This document shows positions 50,729-59,373 of a DNA stretch of 64,000 nucleotides, in pieces (position 1 is the stretch's first letter; each line of letters opens with the position of its first letter). The DNA is taken from contig NZ_MVHF01000027.1 in NCBI RefSeq assembly GCF_002086485.1, positions 1-64,000 on the forward strand. Direction: 5' to 3'. Position numbers and translations under genes: made by a program. A model generated the notes under the pieces. That model was given only the letters and a program-made list of their open reading frames with translations. It was not told the DNA's origin and did no database searches. This DNA is from Mycobacterium aquaticum. GTDB taxonomy: Bacteria; Actinomycetota; Actinomycetes; Mycobacteriales; Mycobacteriaceae.

Positions 50729-52125
50729 TTCCCTCGGCGGCCGACCTCATGGCGGCCTATCGGAACAAAGCACTCTCGCCCGTGGAGATCACCCGGGCCG
50801 CGCTGGCGGCCATCGATCGCCAGAACGGCCTGGTGAACGCCTTCGTGCTGATCGACGAGGAGGGCGCGCTGGCGGCGGCACAGGCGTCAGAGGCCCGGTG
50901 GCAGGCCGGGCAACCGCTGGGGCCCGCGGACGGCATCCCGACCTCGATCAAGGACGCATTGTGGACGAAGGGCTGGCCCACGCTGCGTGGCAGCTGGCTC
51001 ATCGACGAGGCCGGGCCGTGGGACGAGGACGCGCCAAGCGTTGCGCGACTGCGTGATTCGGGGGCGATCCTGCTCGGCAAGACCACGACGCCCGAGTACT
51101 CGTGGAAAGGGGTCACCGATTCGCCGCGCTACGGCGCGACCGGCAACCCGTGGAATCGGACCGTCACCGCCGGCGGGTCCAGCGGCGGCAGCGCCGCGGC
51201 CGTCGGTCTCGGCATGGGCGTGTGGTCGGTCGGCACCGACGGTGGCGGCTCGGTGCGCATACCTGCGGCGTTCACCGGCACCGTGGCGCTCAAACCGACG
51301 TATGGACTCATCCCGCTGTATCCGCCCAGCCCCTTCGGCACGCTTTCGCACGCCGGTCCGATGGCCCGGACGGTGGCCGACGTCGCCGCGCTACTCGACG
51401 TGGTCACCGGTTTCGACCCCCGCGACTGGTCCGCAATGCCTTCTCCCACTTCATCGTTCCGTGCCGGTCTCGACGCGGGCATCGCCGGCCTGCGGGTGGC
51501 TTACTCGCCCGATCTCGGGTTCGGCTCCAACGACCCCGAGGTCGACGCCGCGGTGCGCGCCGCCGTCAACGTGCTCGCCGCCGCGGGCGCAGAGGTCGAG
51601 GAAGTTTCGCCGGGCTTCGACGACCCCGTGCACGCCTTCCACGTGCTGTGGTTCTCGGGTGAAGCGAAAGTGCTGGAGGGCAAGAACACTGGTGACCGAC
51701 CCGTCGATCCCGGGTTGCTGCGCACCGCCGAGATCGGCGCGACGTTCTCGGCATCGGATTACCTCGACGCGACCGCCGTCCGCATGGCACTGGGGGAGCG
51801 GATGGGCCGGTTCCACCGGCACTACGACGTGCTGATCACTCCGACGTTGCCGCTCACCGCTTTCCCTGTCGGCCAGGACGTGCCCGACGGCTCTGACTCA
51901 CCCGACTGGACGAGCTGGACGCCATACACCTACCCGTTCAATCTGACTCAGCAGCCGGCGCTCTCGGTGCCGTGCGGGTTCAGCCGCAGCGGTCTGCCGA
52001 TCGGGCTGCAGATCGTCGGTCCCCGGCATGCAGACGCCCTTGTGCTGCGCGTCGGACAGACCTACCAGGACGCCACCGACTGGCACCACCGGGTGCCGGC
52101 GCTGCTCACGGAGGAGGCGCAATGA
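50725..52125 (+). CDS. amidase (amidase-signature family)
   Basis: A 466-residue amidase. K76 in PTSIKDALWTKG, the GGSSGGSAAA segment (150-159) with the cis-Ser, and S176 in DGGGSVRIPAAF form the Ser-cisSer-Lys triad. It hydrolyses a carboxamide to acid and ammonia. The GTG start is used because it overlaps the preceding stop and gives the family N-terminus. In this operon the released acid could feed the dehydrogenase or the isomerase-like enzymes. Its stop overlaps the ATG of the DUF3830 gene. Confidence 0.9.
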   Translation: MIPSAADLMAAYRNKALSPVEITRAALAAIDRQNGLVNAFVLIDEEGALAAAQASEARWQAGQPLGPADGIPTSIKDALWTKGWPTLRGSWLIDEAGPWDEDAPSVARLRDSGAILLGKTTTPEYSWKGVTDSPRYGATGNPWNRTVTAGGSSGGSAAAVGLGMGVWSVGTDGGGSVRIPAAFTGTVALKPTYGLIPLYPPSPFGTLSHAGPMARTVADVAALLDVVTGFDPRDWSAMPSPTSSFRAGLDAGIAGLRVAYSPDLGFGSNDPEVDAAVRAAVNVLAAAGAEVEEVSPGFDDPVHAFHVLWFSGEAKVLEGKNTGDRPVDPGLLRTAEIGATFSASDYLDATAVRMALGERMGRFHRHYDVLITPTLPLTAFPVGQDVPDGSDSPDWTSWTPYTYPFNLTQQPALSVPCGFSRSGLPIGLQIVGPRHADALVLRVGQTYQDATDWHHRVPALLTEEAQ

Positions 52126-52619
52126 GCCGATTGATCACGGTGTCGCTGGACGTGCGCGGGGTGACGTGCACCGCCCGGTTGCTCGATGATGCGGCGCCGC
52201 GAACCTGCGCGGCCGTCTGGGACGCGTTGCCGCTTTCGGCGCAGGTGTTTCACGGCAAGTACGCCCGCAACGAGATCTACACACTGCTGCCCGCGTTCGG
52301 CGCCGACCCGGGCCGGGAGAACACCACGGTGACGCCGATTCCCGGTGACCTGTGCTGGTTTTCGTTCGACTCCGACGATCTGGGCAACCCGGCCTACGGC
52401 TACGAGAACACCACGGGCACCGGGACGACGGGCGCCATCGTCGACCTGGCGCTCTTCTACGGACGCAACAACCTGCTGATCAACGGCGACCAGGGCTGGG
52501 TGCCCGGCAACGTGTTCGGGGCGATCACCGACGGGTTGGAGGAGATGGCGGCCGCGTGCCAGGACCTGTGGATGGGCGGTGCCCGTGGCGAAACGCTGAC
52601 TTTCGCCAGGGCGTCTTGA
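52122..52619 (+). CDS. DUF3830 family protein
   Basis: A 165-residue protein of the DUF3830 family, probably a cyclophilin-like beta-barrel: TAVWDALPLSAQVFHGKYARNEIY is the family core, and GDLCWFSFDSDDL and FYGRNNLLINGDQGWVPGNVFG follow. DUF3830 proteins are generally found with amidases, isomerases and transporters of uncharacterised catabolic operons; no reaction is established to my knowledge. ATGA overlap with the amidase shows obligate coupling. Last gene of the rightward operon. Confidence 0.78.
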   Translation: MSRLITVSLDVRGVTCTARLLDDAAPRTCAAVWDALPLSAQVFHGKYARNEIYTLLPAFGADPGRENTTVTPIPGDLCWFSFDSDDLGNPAYGYENTTGTGTTGAIVDLALFYGRNNLLINGDQGWVPGNVFGAITDGLEEMAAACQDLWMGGARGETLTFARAS

Positions 52620-52666
52620 CCGGACCTCACACCGGAATGCAGTTGCGGTGAAAGGCTGCGGGAAAC

Positions 52667-53587
52667 TCAGCCCAGAGTGCCGCTGATGTAGACGATTTCG
52701 CCCATCGGGTCCTGGTCGTCGGCCTCGGGGACCGGCAGGCCGTAGCGTGCGAACAGCTCCGCCCGGGGCGCACCGGTCATCTGCCAGCCCTTGGTGGCGA
52801 GATAGTCCGCCGCGGAATGTCGTTCGCCGTGGTAGATCAGCGACGGCATGTCCATGGTCAACCCGATCTGGCTGAAGCCGGCGGCCGCGGCCCGGGCCTT
52901 GTCGGGATCGAAATCCTTGAGGCCAGGCACGAACTCAGTTGCCAGAGTGCTGTCGGCAGCACTGAGGGCGTCGATGTTGTCGAACAAGCGGTCCTGGGCG
53001 TCGGACGGCAGATAGATCAGCAGACCCTCGGCGCACCAGGCTGTCGGCTGCCCCGGGTCGAAACCCGCCCCACGCAGTGCGGTCGGCCAGTCTTCGCGCA
53101 GATCGATCGGCACGGTGCGGCGCTGTGCCGTCGGCGCCGCACCGAGGTCGGCCAGCACCCGGGTCTTGAACTCGATGACCTCGGGCTGGTCGATCTCGTA
53201 GACGACGGTGCCGTCCGGCCAGGGCAACCGGTAGGCGCGCGAGTCCAGACCGGACGCCAGGATCACCGCCTGCCGGATGCCGCCTTCGGTGGCGGCGACG
53301 AAATAGTCGTCGAAAAACCGTGTGCGTACGGCCATCTCATCGATGTTCGCCCGCGCCCTGGCCGCCGCGTCCGGGGCGATGGCCTCGATAGCGTCGAAGT
53401 CCAGTTCACCGTTGACCATCTTGGTGAACGCGTCGATGCCGACGGCCCGCACCAGGGGTGCAGCGAAGGGGTCGTCGATCAGACCGTGCGGCGCGGTGCT
53501 GGCGACGGCCCGCCCCGTCGCGACGAGTGTCGCCGTCGCTCCCACACTCGATGCCAGGTCCCAGGTGTCGCCGTCGACCCGCGCCAT
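52667..53587 (-). CDS. SAM-dependent methyltransferase paralog 4 (TIGR00027 type)
   Basis: A 306-residue protein of the mycobacterial leucine-carboxyl-methyltransferase-like family. The N-terminus MARVDGDTWDLASSVGATAT, SAM motif AVILASGLDSRAYRLPW, acidic VYEIDQPEVIEFK and AEGLLIYLPSDAQDRLFD are nearly word-for-word shared with three upstream neighbours. It has a longer acidic C-terminal end (PEADDQDPMGE). Substrate unknown, O-methylation likely. It is the last of four tandem genes on this strand, seven bases after paralog 3, so it is probably in one transcript with them. Confidence 0.9.
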   Translation of the reverse strand: MARVDGDTWDLASSVGATATLVATGRAVASTAPHGLIDDPFAAPLVRAVGIDAFTKMVNGELDFDAIEAIAPDAAARARANIDEMAVRTRFFDDYFVAATEGGIRQAVILASGLDSRAYRLPWPDGTVVYEIDQPEVIEFKTRVLADLGAAPTAQRRTVPIDLREDWPTALRGAGFDPGQPTAWCAEGLLIYLPSDAQDRLFDNIDALSAADSTLATEFVPGLKDFDPDKARAAAAGFSQIGLTMDMPSLIYHGERHSAADYLATKGWQMTGAPRAELFARYGLPVPEADDQDPMGEIVYISGTLG

Positions 53588-53594
53588 CAGCTCC

Positions 53595-54491
53595 TCATTT
53601 CCGTTCTGCGGACAGGTAACCCGAATCGCCTGCGAGCTCGGCAAGGTCGTCGGGATAGTCGAAGCCGTACCCGGCGTAGGCGTCGCGGGTCGACAGCACG
53701 CTCGTCTGCCACCCGTGTCCGGCGAGATAGTCACCGGCGGTGTGACGGTCACCCGAATAGAACAGGTCCATCAGGTCGACATCGGACCCGACCCGCTTGG
53801 ACCACTCGCTGACCTTCTTGGTCCATTCCTCGGAGAGTGTGTTCATGTCCATGTGTTCGGTGGCCAGCCGGCTTCCCGGTGCGGACAGTTCGGTGATGTT
53901 GTCGAAGAGCCGGTCCTGGGCGTCCGGCGGCAGGTAGATCAGCAGTCCCTCGGCGATCCATGCGGTGGGAGCCGACGGATCGAATCCGGCGGCGCGCAGC
54001 GCGGCGGGCCAGTCTTCACGCAGATCGATGGCCACGGTACGGCGCTCGGCGGCAGGTTCGGCGCCGAGCCCGGCCAGCGTGCGGGTCTTGAACTCGATCA
54101 CTTCGGGTTGGTCGATCTCGTAGACCGCGGTACCGGCAGGCCAGTCCAGCCGGTAGGCGCGGGTGTCCAGCCCGGACGCCAGGATCACCGCCTGGCGGAT
54201 CCCGGCTTCGGTTGCGCTCGCGAAGAAGTCGTCGAAGAACCGGGTGCGCACGGCGATCTGCTCGCACATCCGCTGCCGGTCGAGCATCTGATCGCCCTCG
54301 ACGCACAGCTCGCCGTCGGCCAGTCGGATGCAGTGCTCCAGCCCGACCGCCTTGACCAGTGGATCGGCATACGGGTCGTTGATCAGCGGGTCGGGCTGCT
54401 TGGTGGCCAGTGCGCGGGACGCGGCGACACCCGTCGCCGTCGAGCCGACGCTGGACGCCAGGTCCCAGGTGTCACCGTCGGTACGTGCCAT
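53595..54491 (-). CDS. SAM-dependent methyltransferase paralog 3 (TIGR00027 type)
   Basis: A 298-residue member of the same tandem set. It keeps WDLASSVGSTAT, AVILASGLDTRAYRLDW, VYEIDQPEVIEFK and AEGLLIYLPPDAQDRLFDNITEL but differs in the middle (CIRLADGELCVEGDQMLDRQRM) and in the C-terminal HMDMNTLSEEWTKKVSEWSKR, the region likely to define substrate. It lies nine bases after paralog 2. H37Rv has similar genes in the same place (Rv0725c, Rv0726c, Rv0731c). Confidence 0.9.
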   Translation of the reverse strand: MARTDGDTWDLASSVGSTATGVAASRALATKQPDPLINDPYADPLVKAVGLEHCIRLADGELCVEGDQMLDRQRMCEQIAVRTRFFDDFFASATEAGIRQAVILASGLDTRAYRLDWPAGTAVYEIDQPEVIEFKTRTLAGLGAEPAAERRTVAIDLREDWPAALRAAGFDPSAPTAWIAEGLLIYLPPDAQDRLFDNITELSAPGSRLATEHMDMNTLSEEWTKKVSEWSKRVGSDVDLMDLFYSGDRHTAGDYLAGHGWQTSVLSTRDAYAGYGFDYPDDLAELAGDSGYLSAERK

Positions 54492-54500
54492 CGTTGTTCC

Positions 54501-55403
54501 TTACTGCCGTGTTGCCACGACTGCCAATGAATTGCGTTGTGGTTCAGCGTCTTCAGAGTCCGGAAAGGTGCGTCCATATTCGGCGAACACCTCGGGGCGC
54601 CGCCGGGCGGTCACCGACCAGCCGCCGGCGGTGAGGTAGTCGACCACCGAATTGCGGTCACCTACGTACCAGAGCTCGGAGAGGTCGACGTCGAATCCGT
54701 GTTCGCGCCAGCGCTCGGCCATGGACTGACTGCGGTTGCGTACAGCCGAGGCGATGTCCGGGTGGTATTCGGTGGCCAGCCGGCTGCCCGGGGCGCTCAG
54801 CGCGGTGATGTTGTCGAACAGTCGGTCCTGAGCCTCGGGAGGCAGGTAGACCAGCAGACCCTCCGCGCTCCACGCCGTCGGGAGGTCAGGGTCGAACCCG
54901 GCGGCGCGCAATGCCGCAGGCCAGTCGTCGCGCAGATCGACGGCCACGGCACGGCGCTCTGCGGTAGGCGTCGCGCCGATCTGCTCCATCGCGGCGGTCT
55001 TGGCGCCGATCACGTCCGGCTGGTCGATCTCGTAGACCACGGTCCCGTCGGGCCAGGGGAGCCGATAAGCCCGCGCGTCGAGCCCGGAGGCGAGGATCAC
55101 CGCCTGCCGGATGCCGGCTTCGGTCGAGCTGGTGAAGAAGTCGTCGAAGAACTTCGTCCGCACCGCCATCACCGACGTCATGAACTCGGCTGCCGAGGAG
55201 TCCTCGCCGTCGAGCACGAGGTCGCCGTCGACGAGCTTGGTGAAGAAGTCCACGCCCACGGCACGCACCAGCGCCGCGGCGTAGGGATCGTTGATCAGAG
55301 GCTCGGGTTCGGCGCTGGCGATCGCGCGGGCCGCGGCCACCATGGTGGCCGTCGCGCCGACGCTCGAAGCCAGGTCCCAGCTGTCCGCATCAGTACGTGC
55401 CAT
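54501..55403 (-). CDS. SAM-dependent methyltransferase paralog 2 (TIGR00027 type)
   Basis: A 300-residue paralog: ARTDADSWDLASSVGATAT, AVILASGLDARAYRLPW, VYEIDQPDVIGAK and AEGLLVYLPPEAQDRLFDNITAL. The variable segment is VRNRSQSMAERWREHGFDVDLSELWYVGDRNSV. The motif I to III core makes it a class I enzyme. It lies eight bases after paralog 1 and nine before paralog 3, suggesting cotranscription. Substrate unknown. Confidence 0.9.
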   Translation of the reverse strand: MARTDADSWDLASSVGATATMVAAARAIASAEPEPLINDPYAAALVRAVGVDFFTKLVDGDLVLDGEDSSAAEFMTSVMAVRTKFFDDFFTSSTEAGIRQAVILASGLDARAYRLPWPDGTVVYEIDQPDVIGAKTAAMEQIGATPTAERRAVAVDLRDDWPAALRAAGFDPDLPTAWSAEGLLVYLPPEAQDRLFDNITALSAPGSRLATEYHPDIASAVRNRSQSMAERWREHGFDVDLSELWYVGDRNSVVDYLTAGGWSVTARRRPEVFAEYGRTFPDSEDAEPQRNSLAVVATRQ

Positions 55404-55411
55404 GTCGGCCC

Positions 55412-56326
55412 CTACCGCTGCGCACTGATGTAGAGGACCGACGCGGCGTGTGCCTCATCCTCGACCGGCGGCAGACCCGTCTGGATCAGCAGATCGTTGG
55501 AGCTGATGCCGGTGGTCTGCCAGGAGTGGCCCTCCAGATAGGTGGTCACGTCGGCGCGGTCCCCGAGGAAGATCAGCTCGTTGAGGTCGATGTCCAGGCC
55601 GTGTGCCCGCCAGCGGTCGGTGAAGTCCTTCATCTTCGCGCGGATCGACTCTTCGTCGTTGGCCTCGGTCGCCGGAACACCCTCGACGCCGAGCCTGCTG
55701 CCCGGCGCGCTGAGAGCGGTGATCTGATCGAGCAGGCGGTCCTGGGCGTCGGGCGGCAGGTAGCCGAGCAAACCCTCGGCGATCCACGCTGTCGGCTTGG
55801 TGGCGTCGAACCCGGCCTCGGTGAGCGCCGTGGGCCAGTCGAAGCGAAGGTCCATGGCCACCGTGCGCAGATCTGTGGTCGGCGTGGCGCCCAATCCGGC
55901 GAGGGTCTTCGCCTTGAAGTCGACCACCTGAGGCTGGTCGATCTCGAAGACCACGGTGCCGTTCGGCCACGGCAGCCGGTAGGCCCGCGAATCTAGGCCG
56001 GCGGCGAGGATGACCGCCTGGCGGATGCCGGAGCGGACCGCGGACAGAAAGAAGTCGTCGAAGAACCGGGTGCGAGCCGCCATGCCGTTGGCGAAGCGAT
56101 GCAGCCCCGTCGCCGCCTCCTCGTCGAGACCGTCGGTGGTGAAGTCCTCGTCGACCAGTTTGGTGAAGAAATCCATCCCGACGGCCCGAACCAGGGGTGC
56201 GGCGAACGGGTCGTCGATCACGGGGTCCTCGGCGTTGGTCGCCATCGCCCTGGCCGCCGCGACCATCGTCGCGGTGGCACCCACGCTGGACGCCAGATCC
56301 CAGGTGTCGTTGTCCGTGCGCGCCAT
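55412..56326 (-). CDS. SAM-dependent methyltransferase paralog 1 (TIGR00027 type)
   Basis: A 304-residue paralog and first gene of the leftward tandem: ARTDNDTWDLASSVGATAT, AVILAAGLDSRAYRLPW, VFEIDQPQVVDFK, AEGLLGYLPPDAQDRLLDQITAL. It has a Glu/Asp-rich insert (EANDEESIRAKMKDF) before HGLDIDLNELIFLGDRAD. It is divergent from secY with about 270 bases between. The set could modify different lipids or a family of acids; function is not established. Confidence 0.9.
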   Translation of the reverse strand: MARTDNDTWDLASSVGATATMVAAARAMATNAEDPVIDDPFAAPLVRAVGMDFFTKLVDEDFTTDGLDEEAATGLHRFANGMAARTRFFDDFFLSAVRSGIRQAVILAAGLDSRAYRLPWPNGTVVFEIDQPQVVDFKAKTLAGLGATPTTDLRTVAMDLRFDWPTALTEAGFDATKPTAWIAEGLLGYLPPDAQDRLLDQITALSAPGSRLGVEGVPATEANDEESIRAKMKDFTDRWRAHGLDIDLNELIFLGDRADVTTYLEGHSWQTTGISSNDLLIQTGLPPVEDEAHAASVLYISAQR

Positions 56327-56451
56327 GAACTCCCCTTAAATGCCTGTTAGTTAGGTGATGTAACGAGCCGTCGCCGACTGTACGCTCTGAAGCTGAATAC
56401 ACCCTTGGCCTGCGGGTGAAGCTGATCGATGCGGGGCCGTCCGGGCTCAAC

Positions 56452-56460
56452 TGTTACTCT
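56452..56460 (+). promoter_or_regulatory. candidate extended -10 promoter of secY
   Basis: TGTTACTCT is an extended -10 element (TGN plus TANNNT), about 135 bases before the secY start. No convincing -35. TAGACT at 56463-56468 is a second candidate. Otherwise the 268-base gap between the divergent methyltransferase and secY holds no recognised feature. Confidence 0.33.
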
Positions 56461-56594
56461 CGTAGACTGTTTGACGCTTGAGTTCGCAGGCCCGGCGCCT
56501 GCCGGGCCGGCATGTATACGACTTGACCATGACGCTGGACCCACCAGCCCCATTTGGCACGCCGCGCTGAGAAGTCGGCTGCGCAGGAGGAAGA

Positions 56595-57920
56595 GTGCTT
56601 TCGGCTTTCATCTCATCGCTGCGGACGGCCGACCTCAGACGCAAGATCCTGTTCACGTTGGGCCTGGTGATCCTGTACCGCGTCGGTGCGTCGATCCCGT
56701 CTCCCGGGGTGAACTACCCGAACGTGCAGAAATGCATCGAGCAGGTCAGCGGGGGTGACTCGGCGCAGATCTACTCGCTGATCAACCTGTTCTCCGGCGG
56801 CGCACTGCTGCAATTGACCGTGTTCGCGGTCGGCGTGATGCCCTACATCACCGCCAGCATCATCGTGCAGCTGCTGGTCGTGGTGATCCCGCGGTTCGAG
56901 CAGCTGCAGAAGGAAGGGCAGGCCGGCCAGGCCAAGATGACGCAGTACACGCGTTATCTGTCGATCGCGCTGGCCATCCTGCAGGCCACCAGCATCGTGG
57001 CGCTGGCCGCCAACGGTGGCCTGCTGCAGGGCTGCTCGCTGAACATCATCCAGGACAGCTCGATCTTCGGATTGATCGTCATCGTGCTGGTGATGACCGC
57101 GGGTGCCGCCCTGGTCATGTGGATGGGTGAGCTGGTCACCGAGCGCGGCATCGGCAACGGCATGTCCCTGCTGATCTTCGCCGGTATCGCCGCCCGCATC
57201 CCGTCCGAGGGCAAGACCATCCTGGACAGCCGCGGCGGCCTGGTCTTCACCGCCGTCTGTGCGGCCGCGCTGGCCATCATCATCGGCGTGGTGTTCGTCG
57301 AGCAGGGGCAGCGCCGCATCCCGGTGCAATACGCCAAGCGCATGGTCGGCCGCAAGATGTACGGCGGAACGTCCACCTACCTGCCGCTGAAGGTCAACCA
57401 GGCCGGCGTCATCCCGGTCATCTTCGCGTCCTCGCTGATCTACATACCGCATCTGATCACCCAGCTGATCCGCAGCGGGAACCCCAATGGCGGCAGTGGC
57501 TGGTGGGACAAGTTCGTAGCCAACTATCTGACGAATCCCGCCGACCCTGTCTACATCGCCATCTACTTCGGCCTGATCATCTTCTTCACGTACTTCTACG
57601 TGTCGATCACGTTCAACCCGGACGAGCGCGCCGACGAGATGAAGAAGTTCGGTGGCTTCATCCCCGGTATTCGGCCGGGTAAGCCGACCGCGGACTATCT
57701 GCGTTATGTGCTGAGCCGGATCACCCTGCCGGGCTCGATCTACCTCGGCGTGATCGCAGTTCTGCCGAACCTGTTCCTGGAGATCGGCAATACCGGGACG
57801 GTACAGAATCTGCCGTTCGGCGGAACTGCGGTTCTCATCATGATTGGCGTCGGGTTGGATACCGTCAAACAGATCGAGAGCCAGCTCATGCAACGCAACT
57901 ACGAAGGGTTCCTGAAGTGA
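56595..57920 (+). CDS. secY: preprotein translocase subunit SecY
   Basis: 441 residues with ten membrane helices. LRRKILFTLGLVILYRVGASIPSPGVN opens the protein; LFSGGALLQLTVFAVGVMPYITASIIVQLL holds the plug/helix 2 region; RGIGNGMSLLIFAGI and FNPDERADEMKKFGGFIPGIRPG are diagnostic. It forms the export channel with SecE/SecG. GTG start with an AGGAGGAAGA ribosome-binding site. Its stop overlaps the adk start, as in other mycobacteria. Confidence 0.98.
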   Translation: MLSAFISSLRTADLRRKILFTLGLVILYRVGASIPSPGVNYPNVQKCIEQVSGGDSAQIYSLINLFSGGALLQLTVFAVGVMPYITASIIVQLLVVVIPRFEQLQKEGQAGQAKMTQYTRYLSIALAILQATSIVALAANGGLLQGCSLNIIQDSSIFGLIVIVLVMTAGAALVMWMGELVTERGIGNGMSLLIFAGIAARIPSEGKTILDSRGGLVFTAVCAAALAIIIGVVFVEQGQRRIPVQYAKRMVGRKMYGGTSTYLPLKVNQAGVIPVIFASSLIYIPHLITQLIRSGNPNGGSGWWDKFVANYLTNPADPVYIAIYFGLIIFFTYFYVSITFNPDERADEMKKFGGFIPGIRPGKPTADYLRYVLSRITLPGSIYLGVIAVLPNLFLEIGNTGTVQNLPFGGTAVLIMIGVGLDTVKQIESQLMQRNYEGFLK

Positions 57921-58462
57921 GAGTCGTTCTACTCGGACCGCCCGGCGCGGGCAAAGGCACACAGGCCGAGAAGCTGTCCGAGAAGCTCGGCATCCCGCAA
58001 ATCTCCACCGGGGACCTCTTCCGCAAGAACATCGGCGACGGCACGCCCCTGGGCGTCGAGGCCAAGCGTTACCTCGACGCGGGTGACCTGGTTCCGGCTG
58101 AGCTGACGAATCGCCTGGTAGAGGACCGGATCGACCAGCCGGACGCGGCCGGCGGGTTCATCCTCGACGGCTACCCGCGCTCGGTCGAGCAGGCCCGCGC
58201 ACTGCACGACATGCTCGAGGCCCGTAACACCAAGATCGATGCCGTGCTGGAGTTCGCGGTCTCCGAGGACGAGCTGCTCGCCCGGCTCAAGGGCCGCGGC
58301 CGCGCCGACGACACCGAAGAGGTCATCCACAACCGGATGAAGGTCTACCGCGAGGAGACCGAGCCGTTGCTGGAGTACTACGGCGACGAGGTCAAGACCG
58401 TCGCAGCGGTGGGCGCCCTCGACGAGGTGTTCGCCCGCGCCCTGAGCGCGCTCGGTCGGTGA
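57917..58462 (+). CDS. adk: adenylate kinase
   Basis: 181 residues, the short actinobacterial form with no zinc-type lid. P-loop GPPGAGKGTQ is at the start, then STGDLFRKNI, GYPRSVEQARAL and GRGRADDTEEVIHNRMKVYREETEPL with the short lid. It interconverts ATP plus AMP and two ADP. A GTGA overlap joins it to secY and another overlaps the map start, so all three are co-translated. Confidence 0.98.
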   Translation: MRVVLLGPPGAGKGTQAEKLSEKLGIPQISTGDLFRKNIGDGTPLGVEAKRYLDAGDLVPAELTNRLVEDRIDQPDAAGGFILDGYPRSVEQARALHDMLEARNTKIDAVLEFAVSEDELLARLKGRGRADDTEEVIHNRMKVYREETEPLLEYYGDEVKTVAAVGALDEVFARALSALGR

Positions 58463-59256
58463 TCTCCCTGCCGGGGCTGCGCAGCCGTAAGGTCGTCGCG
58501 CAGCGCAGCGCAGGAGAACTCGACGCCATGGAAGTCGCGGGCGCGCTCGTCGCGTCCGCGCTGCGCGCGGTTCAGGCCGCGGCCGCGCCGGGCGTCAGCA
58601 CACTTGAGCTCGACCGGATTGCCGAATCCGTCATCCGCGACGGTGGCGGCATCCCATCGTTCCTCGGCTATCACGGCTTCCCGGCCAGCATCTGTGCATC
58701 GGTCAATGACCGTGTGGTACACGGCATCCCGTCGGCCGGCGAGGTGCTGGCCGCCGGCGATCTGGTCTCGATCGACTGCGGCGCGATCGTCGACGGCTGG
58801 CACGGCGACTCAGCCGTCACCTTCGGCATCGGGCCCCTGATCGACGCCGACGAGGCCCTGTCCGAGGCCACCAAAGCCGCCATGGAGGCCGGGATCGCCG
58901 CGATGCTTCCCGGCAACCGGCTCACCGACGTCTCGCACGCCATAGAGGTCGAGACCCACGCCGCGGAGGCCCGGCACGACCGCAAATACGGAATCGTCGC
59001 AGGCTACGGCGGGCACGGTATCGGCAGGCAAATGCACATGGACCCGTTCCTGCCCAACGAGGGTTCCCCCGGGCGCGGGCCCTATCTGGCTGTCGGATCC
59101 GTGCTGGCCATCGAGCCCATGCTGACCTTGGGCACCACCAAGACCGTGGTGCTGGAGGACGAGTGGACCGTCATCACCGCCGACGGGACCCGCGCTGCGC
59201 ACTGGGAACACACCGTGGCCGTGACCGAGGACGGGCCCCGGATCCTCACCCGCTGA
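58459..59256 (+). CDS. map: methionine aminopeptidase, type I
   Basis: 265 residues. The pita-bread fold shows the metal ligands: SIDCGAIVDGWHGDSAVTF (two Asp), GHGIGRQMHMDP (His), VLAIEPMLTLG (Glu) and WEHTVAVTEDG (Glu). It removes initiator Met from nascent chains. The GTG start overlaps the adk stop. This is the short form without the N-terminal SH3-binding extension. Position after secY-adk matches H37Rv mapA. Confidence 0.97.
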   Translation: MISLPGLRSRKVVAQRSAGELDAMEVAGALVASALRAVQAAAAPGVSTLELDRIAESVIRDGGGIPSFLGYHGFPASICASVNDRVVHGIPSAGEVLAAGDLVSIDCGAIVDGWHGDSAVTFGIGPLIDADEALSEATKAAMEAGIAAMLPGNRLTDVSHAIEVETHAAEARHDRKYGIVAGYGGHGIGRQMHMDPFLPNEGSPGRGPYLAVGSVLAIEPMLTLGTTKTVVLEDEWTVITADGTRAAHWEHTVAVTEDGPRILTR

Positions 59257-59327
59257 TCTCCGCATCAGCAATCGCCCGGCGTGATGTTCCCCGAACTGTC
59301 ACGCACATGCGGGCGCAAAGGTCTAAT

Positions 59328-59355
59328 TGAACTGGATCACCACCAACGTCGTATC
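59328..59355 (+). promoter_or_regulatory. SigL-type autoregulated promoter
   Basis: TGAACT (59328-59333), 16 bases, CGTATC (59350-59355) closely fits the ECF-type SigL consensus I recall (TGAACC, about 16-17 bases, CGT). It lies 18 bases before the sigL start, as expected for an autoregulated ECF sigma gene. Confidence 0.6.
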
Positions 59356-59373
59356 TAAGACGGAGGTTGGTTA

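Noticed and set aside
56613..57962. 449-codon antisense frame over secY
   Set aside because: secY is certain; the antisense product is low-complexity.
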